Positions 6,634-12,221 of a stretch of 12,221 nt of DNA are shown in pieces (position 1 is the first letter of the stretch; each line of letters begins with the position of its first letter). The translations under genes were made by a program, and so were the position numbers. The notes below the pieces were generated by a model that was given only the letters and a program-made list of their open reading frames with translations, was not told where the DNA came from and did no database searches. Origin of the DNA: a bacterium (GTDB lineage: Bacteria > SZUA-182 > SZUA-191 > JAJRXT01). Location: contig JAJRUU010000132.1 of NCBI GenBank assembly GCA_024277605.1, forward strand, positions 1 through 12,221, read 5' to 3'.

Positions 6634-7407
6634 CTAATTATAAATGCTATAATATAATCGTCTAATAAATTTAATGTCTTCAACAAAATCAGCAAGACTG
6701 TCTTTATGGCTTTTGATTGTTTCCAACGTTAGCTGTGAATCCTTCGGCAAAACATCAAGAATAGCTTTAATATTATAATTCCCTTGTCCAAAATGGTCGT
6801 GCTTGTCATAAACACTGCTATAATCACCATCCGTTAGATGAAACATCTTCGGTTCTAATTTTATAAATTCCTTTAAATAAACAATCGGATCGGCCTTAAA
6901 TGCGTTTGCCGCAACAATGGCATGTCCGATGTCCAAACAAAATCCCACATTAATATTGTCCAAAATATATTTTATTTCTTCCACTTTAGCGCCATTACAA
7001 ATTAAGCCCTTAATCAATCCGTGGTAAGGTTTATTTTCAATCAATATCCGTGGATCATTTATTTCGCTTAATTGCCGGGCAGTTTCCCTTATGTCGCCAC
7101 CAACGCCAGGATGAACGATTATTTTGTCTGCCTTTAACAAATCGGCAATATCCTGAGTCATTTTTATCAACGATATATTATTTACTTTATGTTCTTTCTG
7201 AGCCAGATTGAGTCCGTCCATATAATGGGGAGCATGCACAATTAAGGGAATGTTAAGGTCTTTCCAAAGGGATACATGAGAATCATTAGTTTCTGCAATA
7301 ATATATAGCTCTAAATATTGATAAATCCCTTGTTCAAAAAGACTAATCGCCTCATTGATATAGTTTTCATTGTTAATCCAAAGTTTTAAACCAAGTTCAA
7401 ACATCAT
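6634..7407 (-). CDS. Xylose-isomerase-like TIM-barrel protein with an endonuclease-IV-type metal-ligand set
   Basis: 257 residues of the AP endonuclease 2 / sugar phosphate isomerase-epimerase superfamily. Acidic and histidine residues fall in the order known for E. coli endonuclease IV: His58 (VHAPHY), His99 (VHPG), Glu124 (IENKP), Asp159 and His162 (CLDIGHA), His190 (FHLTDG), Asp201 and His203 (DKHDHFGQG) and Glu229 (LETIKS). In endonuclease IV these nine bind three zinc ions that cleave a phosphodiester; most sugar isomerases keep only four. It is shorter than endonuclease IV and sits in a sugar operon, so DNA repair is unlikely; a phosphoester hydrolase or an isomerase/epimerase are both possible. 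The start ATG overlaps the cytidylyltransferase by 11 bp (a second ATG follows at once), and the stop is 10 bp before the methyltransferase. Confidence 0.85.
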   Translation of the reverse strand: MMFELGLKLWINNENYINEAISLFEQGIYQYLELYIIAETNDSHVSLWKDLNIPLIVHAPHYMDGLNLAQKEHKVNNISLIKMTQDIADLLKADKIIVHPGVGGDIRETARQLSEINDPRILIENKPYHGLIKGLICNGAKVEEIKYILDNINVGFCLDIGHAIVAANAFKADPIVYLKEFIKLEPKMFHLTDGDYSSVYDKHDHFGQGNYNIKAILDVLPKDSQLTLETIKSHKDSLADFVEDIKFIRRLYYSIYN

Positions 7408-8158
7408 CCAGCTTATCTTTCTTGAGAGATGTTATATATCCCTCGTTGCGAATTATCCCACAGTTATGTTCTGAAACATCAGGGTGTTGGGCCAAAAAAT
7501 CCAGGATATCCCGCATTAAAAACAACTTATTGGAGGCATAAAGTCCCTCAAACACCGCCTTTATTAACCGGTAATCCCGCTCCTCGTCCAATGTCCAACG
7601 CTGATCCGCCAAATCTTGGGGACAGGGAAGCTCGGCAATATTAAACAATTCCGGGTGGTTCCTGATATAGGGGGTAACATGCTCCCGTTCGGACGGAAGC
7701 CTGGCCTCTTTCCAGGCCCGCTCCAGCGCAGCTCCCTTGAAAGCTTCGCTATCCAATCCATCGGGCCAATTAAGGTCGGTCACCACATAATCTAAAGCAC
7801 CTTTGGCATCAATAAGCCGCTTTATCACCTTATCGGTTACTTGCGGATCAATTAACGGGCAATACCCGGTAATACGCACCACTGTTTCTGCTTGTAGCGG
7901 TTTCCAGGCTTGATAGAATCTATCCAGTACATCATCTTCGGAGCCGTTAAAAATCTGGTATCCCCAGGAAACAATCTTATCAGCCAATTCTCTATCCGCC
8001 GGGGTATCGCCGGTGGCCACTATTATTTTATCGATCAGAGAGCTGTGTGAAAGCCGCTCCAGTTGGTGCAGTAACAAAGGCTTTCCCGCAGCCGGCAATA
8101 AAACCTTGCCCGGCAGCCTGGTAGATCCCATCCTGGCTTGAATAAGCGCCAAAACCAT
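7397..8158 (-). CDS. SpsF-like cytidylyltransferase (CMP-sugar synthetase family)
   Basis: 253 residues from the ATG at 8158. The signature ALIQARMGSTRLPGKVLLP (residues 3-21) is the nucleotide-binding loop of SpsF/acylneuraminate cytidylyltransferases, followed by VATGDTPADRELA, the metal-site region VVRITGYCPLIDP, and WTLDEERDY. SpsF of Bacillus belongs to the spore-coat polysaccharide operon. The family activates an acid sugar with CTP; here it may serve as PseF. The start was chosen because AAGGAG (8167-8172) stands 8 nt upstream. A longer frame from 8209 begins inside the inverted-repeat element, so its first 17 residues are probably not part of the protein. The end overlaps the next gene by 11 bp. 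It is SpsF-like rather than the classic PseF form that starts with an IIPARGGSKRIP-type loop. Confidence 0.88.
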   Translation of the reverse strand: MVLALIQARMGSTRLPGKVLLPAAGKPLLLHQLERLSHSSLIDKIIVATGDTPADRELADKIVSWGYQIFNGSEDDVLDRFYQAWKPLQAETVVRITGYCPLIDPQVTDKVIKRLIDAKGALDYVVTDLNWPDGLDSEAFKGAALERAWKEARLPSEREHVTPYIRNHPELFNIAELPCPQDLADQRWTLDEERDYRLIKAVFEGLYASNKLFLMRDILDFLAQHPDVSEHNCGIIRNEGYITSLKKDKLDDV

Positions 8159-8166
8159 ACAACTTG

Positions 8167-8172
8167 CTCCTT
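8167..8172 (-). promoter_or_regulatory. Ribosome binding site (AAGGAG) deciding the cytidylyltransferase start
   Basis: Minus-strand AAAAAAGGAG is followed 8 nt later by ATG at 8158. It lies just outside the inverted-repeat element ending at 8179. Confidence 0.85.
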
Positions 8173-8178
8173 TTTTGC

Positions 8179-8342
8179 TATAGGGAACCTTGAAAAATTG
8201 CCTTTTCATTCAATCTCGTCGTTATGCTAAAAAATTTAATCCTCGGAATATCAACTATATGCCTGTGGTTAAATTTTTCGCATGGCCACATGTGGCTGCC
8301 TTGATCTTGAACAAAAATCCTAATTTTTCAAGGTACCCTATA
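8179..8342. mobile_element. MITE-like 164-bp inverted-repeat element
   Basis: The arms 8179-8199 and 8322-8342 are 21-bp inverted repeats with 20 of 21 positions matching; each reads TATAGGG, then A or T, then ACCTTGAAAAATT going inward. The 122-bp interior has no believable gene. If the outer TA (8179-8180 and 8341-8342) is a duplicated target site, the element proper is 8181-8340, as for elements that duplicate TA (IS630/Tc1-type). It sits exactly between two operon genes that would otherwise be almost adjacent. Its right arm contains the stop codon of the aminotransferase. No transposase is nearby, so it would be non-autonomous. Confidence 0.72.
8280..8299. repeat. Palindrome inside the inverted-repeat element
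   Basis: GCCACATGTGGC at 8285-8296 is a perfect 12-bp palindrome. It can be extended by a GCA/TGC pairing with a 2-nt bulge to 8280-8299. It may be an internal hairpin of the element or a protein-binding site. Confidence 0.5.
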
Positions 8343-9626
8343 CTTTTCTAAAAATCGGCTGTATTATCGGGCCCTCAAGCAGCGAAGGCAAATCGCCTTT
8401 ATTCACGGCGTCGGCCAGGAGTTCCAGCACTTCGCTATATACCTTTAAGCTCTGGGCAACGATTTCCTCGGTATGGGCCAGGCACATCATTATAACCCCG
8501 TAGAAGAATTCACCCCTTTTGAAGCATTCCTGTTGGAAATAACTTTTCATTAAATTGCCAGAGCCTTTTTCGTTATCGTGAAACCGGATGACCGTCCGGG
8601 GGGCGAGCCCGATACAATCTGTAATATGCTGAATGTCCAACTCCTTTACTAATTGATTATACCCGTTTTTAAAACGCTCGCCCAGACGCCAGGTATGCTT
8701 AAAATAAGCCTGGTCCATATGCTCTATCACTGTTTTACAGACAGCCAGGGAGAGGGTTTCCCCACCGAAGGTGAAGGAAAAAAGACCTTGTCGAAATACT
8801 CCATATACTCCCGCTTCCCCACCACCGCCGAAATCGGAACCCCGTTTCCCATGCCCTTGCCGCAAGTGCTTAAATCCGGGGTAACTCCATATAGAGCCTG
8901 TGCTCCCCCTAGAGCCATCCTGAAACCGGAAACCACCTCATCGAAGATCAATAAGGCGCCGACGGAAGTGGCCACGTCTCTAACTTTTGCTAAAAAGTTG
9001 TCTTGGGGCTCTATCAGACCGACCGGTTCCATGATCACCGCCGCAATTTCATTGGGATTTTCTTCTAGTATTTTTTTAAGACTATCTATATCGTTATATT
9101 TAAATTCAAAGATTAATTCCTTGTTGAATTTTGGTATCCCCAAATCACGAACGGTGGAGGCGATATACCAGTCCTGCCAGCCGTGATAACCGCAAAAAGC
9201 GATCTTGTCCCGACCGGTGACCGCCCGGGCCACCCGGATAGCGCCGGAAGTTACATCTGAACCGTTTTTACCGAAGCGCACCATCTCGGCACAAGGGATG
9301 GTCTTGGTAAGTAACTCAGCCACTTCGACTTCCAAAGGATGGGGCAGAGTAAAAACCAGGCCATCATCCAACTGGCGCAGTGCCGCCTTTTTCATGGGTT
9401 CCCAAGCATAGCCCATGGAAATAGCCCCCAAAGCCATCATATAGTCGGTATAGCGGTTACCGTCCACATCGTAGACAAACACCCCTTCCCCCCGCTGAAT
9501 AAAATTCGGCGTCGCTCCCTGCACAAACTGCGTCCAGCCCTTGGAAAAGGTCTGGGTAGCAGACGGGATAACCTCTTGCGCTCGCTTAAATAATTTGGTA
9601 GACTGATAAAAATTTAGTTTTGGCAT
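8338..9626 (-). pseudogene. Class III aminotransferase (glutamate-1-semialdehyde aminomutase-like), single frameshift
   Basis: PLP enzyme of the acetylornithine/GSA aminotransferase fold. The first 283 residues carry DVDGNRYTDYMMALG, RFGKNGSDVTSGAIRVAR, FCGYHGWQDW, the Asp of IFDEVVSGFR (Asp229) and the PLP lysine in LSTCGKGMGNGVP (Lys257). At a run of six T (8778-8783) the frame breaks. Adding one T joins it to the next frame (SFTFGGETLSLAV...), which continues to a normal family C-terminus (EGPIIQPIFRK) and TAG at 8338, giving about 429 residues. Unshifted reading adds only 16 foreign residues and stops at 8727. ATG at 9626 is preferred to TTG at 9647, which lies directly on the reductase stop; a GAGG lies 14 nt upstream of the ATG. 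It may act on a keto sugar made by the neighbouring reductase cassette. The lesion may be a mutation, a homopolymer sequence error, or ribosomal slippage. Confidence 0.85.
8778..8783 (-). other. Frameshift site in a T6 run of the aminotransferase gene
   Basis: Minus strand reads GTC TTT TTT CCT in the upstream frame. The protein-like continuation needs TCC TTC ACC TTC, which is one base back. One extra T, or a -1 slip of a P-site TTT, would restore the full protein. Confidence 0.88.
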
Positions 9627-9647
9627 TTTATTAGCATATGCCCTCAA

Positions 9648-10568
9648 TTAAATCGTCCATTGGCTTGGATTTATAAGTTTAGTGTCCAAATCGGCAAAAC
9701 AGACATCAATTTCATCAATAGCAGATTTGGGACAGCTAAGGTTTTTATACAAAGAAATATTTTCTACTATCTGAGCAGGAACCTCCGCTCCGAATAAAAG
9801 AATTGTGTCAGGGCTTTTATTGGCCACATAGCCAAGCGCCATATTAGCCGGTTTTAAACGATAATGTTGACATAATGAGTGAAAGCGCTCCAGTGGCTCT
9901 CTGGCGAACTCCATCTTAGCCGACAATTTATCCGCGGGCAAAAGTAATAGCCCCTGCAAATAAATACTGCGGACAATAATAAGCTTTCCCAAGGCATGTG
10001 CCTTTTCAAACCATCCAAGCCACCACCCCCTTTGATCAAACACATTAAAGGGAACTTGAATCAAATCAATTTCAGGCAACTCAAAGGCCAGCTTTATTTC
10101 AGCTTCAGTGTATACAGAGACCCCGGCATAAGAAGTAATTCCTTTTTCCCTAAGTATGTTAAAAGCGGGTTTATATCGCTTGCGCCAATTCCTCAACCAG
10201 CTTCCCCGATGAAGCATTACTCCAAAGAACTTCGGCACTCCCAGCAATTTCCTTGAGATTTCAATACTGCCGGCAATCTCAGCCGCTGATTTTGACTCAA
10301 GATCCAAACCCAACTTGGTAACCACCTGCGCCTGGTCGGCAATATCCAAAGCGGCAAAGGTTTGGCCGAGAACTTTTTCACTTTGACCGTAGGCTTGGGC
10401 CGTATCAAAGAAACGGATTCCATTCTCCCAGGCAACTTTGACAATTTTGCAAGCCAGCTCAAAATCGGGCTGCCCGCTTTTATTAGCAATCCCATAAGGC
10501 AAACCAAGCTGAACCGTACCAAGCGCTATCCTGGGGACATAATGATTCCGCCAGCTAAAGTTATCCAC
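9648..10568 (-). CDS. Aldo/keto reductase
   Basis: 306 residues, complete, of the AKR superfamily (NAD(P)H-dependent carbonyl or alcohol redox, TIM barrel). The catalytic tetrad is intact: Asp55 and Tyr60 in RFFDTAQAYGQSEKVLG, Lys85 in VVTKLGL, and His120 in VMLHRG. The N-terminal ALGTVQLGLPYGIAN and later GVSVYTE strands fit the family, and IIVRSIYLQGLLLL is like members of sugar clusters. The start is GTG, overlapping the pseC stop by 8 bp with GGGG 9 nt upstream. The stop is directly followed by the aminotransferase region. Being flanked by pseC and a second aminotransferase, it probably oxidises or reduces a sugar carbon for amination, but the substrate is unknown. Confidence 0.92.
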   Translation of the reverse strand: MDNFSWRNHYVPRIALGTVQLGLPYGIANKSGQPDFELACKIVKVAWENGIRFFDTAQAYGQSEKVLGQTFAALDIADQAQVVTKLGLDLESKSAAEIAGSIEISRKLLGVPKFFGVMLHRGSWLRNWRKRYKPAFNILREKGITSYAGVSVYTEAEIKLAFELPEIDLIQVPFNVFDQRGWWLGWFEKAHALGKLIIVRSIYLQGLLLLPADKLSAKMEFAREPLERFHSLCQHYRLKPANMALGYVANKSPDTILLFGAEVPAQIVENISLYKNLSCPKSAIDEIDVCFADLDTKLINPSQWTI

Positions 10569-11721
10569 TCACAATCCCCAGGGTTTTTGTTAACGCTTCA
10601 AAAAACCGGGTCGGATCACCAGGAGCCATCGCCGGGAAAATCGGGATGGACAAACAGCTTTTATAATACTCCTCCGCCTGCGGCAGCTGAATATCCCCCA
10701 GCAACTCCTGATAATAAGGATGCCGATAGACCTGAATATAATGCACCTGGGTGATAATTTTATGTTGCTGACTCAGGGTGTTCATTAATTCCCCCCGGCT
10801 CAGGCCAAATCTTTTAAAATCAAGCCGCAGGACATAAAGATGATAAGCGGGGTTCCCCCCGGGAGTGATCCCCAGGGGCTTAATCCCTTCCATGCCAGCA
10901 AACATTTTATCATATTCAGCGGCAATTTCCCGCCTGCGCACCAGGAAGCCGTCCAGTTTCTTCAGCTGGCTTATTCCCAGCGCGCACTGGATATCGGTTA
11001 TGCGATAATTATATCCCAGTTCCACCATCTGATAAAGCCATGGCTTTTCCTTTCGGATTTTCGGGTCACAGTGTTGAATGATTCCATGGGTGCGTAAACG
11101 CTCCATTCGTTCGGCCAAATTCTGGTCATTGGTTAAAATGGCTCCACCCTCGCCGGTGGTGATGTGCTTAACGGGGTGAAAGCTGAATACTGCCGCCCGG
11201 GAATACTCGCAGCTTCCGATTCTTTTATGCTGATATTCAGCGCCCAAGGCATGGCAGGCATCCTCAACCAGCCATAGATTGTGCTTTTGGGCCAGCCGCT
11301 GTATTTTCTCCATATCACATGGATTACCGGTCAGGTGAACGGCTATAATGCCTACGGTTTTAGAGGTTATTTTTTGCTCAATCTCTGCAACATCAATACT
11401 AGCAGTCTGCGGTTCTATATCGGCGAAAACCGGGATTCCACCGCAGAAGCGCACACAATTGGCGGAGGAGGCGAAGGTAATCGGGGTGGTAATCACCTCA
11501 TCCCCCGGTTTTACGCATAAGGCCAGCATCAATATATGTAAAGCGGCGGTACCGCTGGAGCAGGCTACCGCATAGCGGGAGCCACAGTAATCAATCAGGC
11601 TCTGCTCAAATTGCTCAACGGTTTTGCCCTGGGTCAGCCATTTGCCGTGCAGAACGGATAACACCGCTTGATAATCATCTTCGTCTAAGTGTTGCCGCCC
11701 GTATGGCAAATAATCTTCCAT
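10561..11721 (-). CDS. pseC: UDP-4-amino-4,6-dideoxy-N-acetyl-beta-L-altrosamine transaminase PseC
   Basis: 386 residues, full length for the DegT/DnrJ/EryC1/StrS aminotransferase family. The N-terminus YLPYGRQHLDEDDYQAV (4-20) with GKWLTQG (26-32) is characteristic of PseC. Further marks: SSGTAALH (55-62), the PLP-pairing Asp154 in LVEDACHALGA, the PLP lysine Lys185 in FSFHPVKHITTGEGG, and the RITDIQCALGISQL segment. PseC moves an amino group from glutamate to C4 of the UDP-4-keto sugar made by PseB, the second step of CMP-pseudaminic acid synthesis. It starts at ATG 11721 with a modest AGGA about 9 nt upstream, and is the first gene after the only sizeable gap in the window, so a promoter may lie in 11722-11889. 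The GTG of the reductase overlaps its end by 8 bp. Confidence 0.95.
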   Translation of the reverse strand: MEDYLPYGRQHLDEDDYQAVLSVLHGKWLTQGKTVEQFEQSLIDYCGSRYAVACSSGTAALHILMLALCVKPGDEVITTPITFASSANCVRFCGGIPVFADIEPQTASIDVAEIEQKITSKTVGIIAVHLTGNPCDMEKIQRLAQKHNLWLVEDACHALGAEYQHKRIGSCEYSRAAVFSFHPVKHITTGEGGAILTNDQNLAERMERLRTHGIIQHCDPKIRKEKPWLYQMVELGYNYRITDIQCALGISQLKKLDGFLVRRREIAAEYDKMFAGMEGIKPLGITPGGNPAYHLYVLRLDFKRFGLSRGELMNTLSQQHKIITQVHYIQVYRHPYYQELLGDIQLPQAEEYYKSCLSIPIFPAMAPGDPTRFFEALTKTLGIVSG

Positions 11722-11889
11722 CTTAGATAATCCTAATTAATAGTTATGCTTGTGCGCCGCTTTAATATAAAGACTCCGACCTAAGGTCAGCGCATTATTA
11801 CATTTTCAGGTTCCCCGCCGCTTGCGGCGTAATATATTTATTTGGTGCTTTTTTGAATACCCCGTACGCTTGCGGCGGGGATCATTTAT
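11722..11889. other. Intergenic gap upstream of pseC
   Basis: This 168-bp gap is the largest non-coding stretch in the operon apart from the inverted-repeat element. It holds GC-rich palindromic repeats (11813-11880), a short GACC-TAA-GGTC dyad near 11778-11789, and AT-rich sequence (TTTATATTAAAG on the minus strand near 11760-11772) that could serve as a -10 region. No convincing -35 box pairs with it. No T-tract terminator is seen on either strand. Confidence 0.55.
11813..11880. repeat. Two copies of a GC-rich palindromic repeat
   Basis: Unit 1 is 11813-11829 (CCCCGCCGCTTGCGGCG) and unit 2 is 11860-11880 (CCCCGTACGC then TTGCGGCGGGG). Both look like eroded copies of the 20-bp palindrome CCCCGCCGCTTGCGGCGGGG. 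They share the 11-bp direct repeat CGCTTGCGGCG at 11819 and 11867, 48 bp apart. CCCCGCCGC at the left end and GCGGCGGGG at the right end also form a 9-bp inverted repeat around the whole block. Each unit can form a hairpin. No T-run follows on either strand, so they are not simple terminators; a dispersed REP-like repeat is likelier. Confidence 0.7.
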
Positions 11890-12221
11890 TTACAAATCTT
11901 TTATGTTTCCGATTTTACGATCTCCATCAGCCCATCCTAAATGAGATTCCGGTTTTAATTTCTCAGCAATTAGGTTAACTAATTTATATAACTTAGACTT
12001 TCCAGGAAAATTCGGGAGAACTCCTTTATGGGAATATATATGAATATTTGACAAGATGTTTTTATACTCATCTCTGGATAAATATCCCAACTCAACCCCA
12101 ATTTGGGCAACCGAAGCAGCATAATCGAATATTCTAAAATTCAAACATATCGCTATCGATTTGTATATTTTAGAGATTCCATAACGTTTGTCTCGAAGAT
12201 TACAAAGTTGCTGTAATAAAA
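11890..12221 (-). CDS. C-terminal end of an unrecognised protein, cut by the right window edge
   Basis: The minus-strand frame is open from the right edge to TAA at 11890, about 110 codons. A TTG at 12144 could be taken as a start, but the frame is open upstream of it to the edge and no good ribosome site precedes it, so this is most likely the end of a longer protein. The visible part is Lys/Ile/Asn-rich with a hydrophobic helix-like stretch (IAICLNFRIFDYAASVAQIGVE) followed by a polar tail (LYKLVNLIAEKLKPES) and ending NIKDL. I do not recognise a family, and it does not look like the end of PseB, which could have been expected upstream of pseC. It is separated from pseC by 168 bp, so it may belong to another transcription unit. 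Confidence 0.6.
   Translation of the reverse strand, partial: LLQQLCNLRDKRYGISKIYKSIAICLNFRIFDYAASVAQIGVELGYLSRDEYKNILSNIHIYSHKGVLPNFPGKSKLYKLVNLIAEKLKPESHLGWADGDRKIGNIKDL

Noticed and set aside
6624..6695. N-terminal 24-residue extension of the methyltransferase
   Set aside because: It overlaps the end of the preceding gene, and AGGAGG lies just before the inner ATG at 6623.
8159..8209. N-terminal 17-residue extension of the cytidylyltransferase starting at 8209
   Set aside because: It starts inside the inverted-repeat element, has no homology-like sequence, and a strong ribosome site stands before the inner ATG at 8158.
8653..9186. Plus-strand frame of 177 codons over the aminotransferase
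   Set aside because: It is antisense to a gene with clear PLP-enzyme motifs and has no recognisable protein features.
11813..11880. GC-rich hairpins as intrinsic terminators
   Set aside because: Neither unit is followed directly by a T-run on either strand.

Overview
The window is the interior of one long, tightly packed operon on the minus strand (read right to left). It makes and tailors a nonulosonic acid, a sialic-acid-like nine-carbon sugar of the pseudaminic acid class. Two genes are unambiguous: pseC (10561-11721), the UDP-sugar 4-aminotransferase, and pseI (1597-2652), the PEP-dependent pseudaminic acid synthase. No rRNA, tRNA, CRISPR or phage genes are visible. Gene style (overlapping genes, AGGAGG-type ribosome sites, GTG/TTG starts, moderate G+C, an SpsF-type cytidylyltransferase) suggests an anaerobic Firmicute (Clostridia, perhaps Peptococcaceae-like). 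That assignment is inference, not proof.

Layout in transcription order: the C-terminal end of an unrecognised protein (11890 to the right edge); a 168-bp gap holding two GC-rich palindromes; pseC; an aldo/keto reductase; a class III (glutamate-semialdehyde-type) aminotransferase broken by a 1-base frameshift; a 164-bp inverted-repeat element resembling a MITE; an SpsF-like cytidylyltransferase; an endonuclease-IV-fold TIM-barrel protein; a SAM methyltransferase; a PHP-family metallo-phosphoesterase; an ATP-grasp ligase broken by an in-frame TAA; a formyltransferase; a PIG-L deacetylase; pseI; a GNAT acetyltransferase; and a large unrecognised protein running off the left edge.

How they may work together: PseC makes the 4-amino sugar, the GNAT protein may N-acetylate it (PseH role), PseI condenses the hexose with phosphoenolpyruvate, and the SpsF-like enzyme may make the CMP-activated sugar. 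The adjacent PIG-L deacetylase and formyltransferase suggest removal of an N-acetyl and replacement by N-formyl. The ATP-grasp, PHP, methyltransferase and EndoIV-fold proteins look like a second tailoring block whose product is not known. PseB (4,6-dehydratase) and PseG (UDP-sugar hydrolase) are not seen and may lie outside the window.

The main surprises are two single-base lesions in otherwise intact genes, the small mobile-looking element whose end supplies the aminotransferase stop codon, a formyltransferase with Cys in place of the usual catalytic Asn, and a sugar-cluster TIM-barrel protein that keeps what looks like the complete nine-ligand trinuclear metal set of endonuclease IV.
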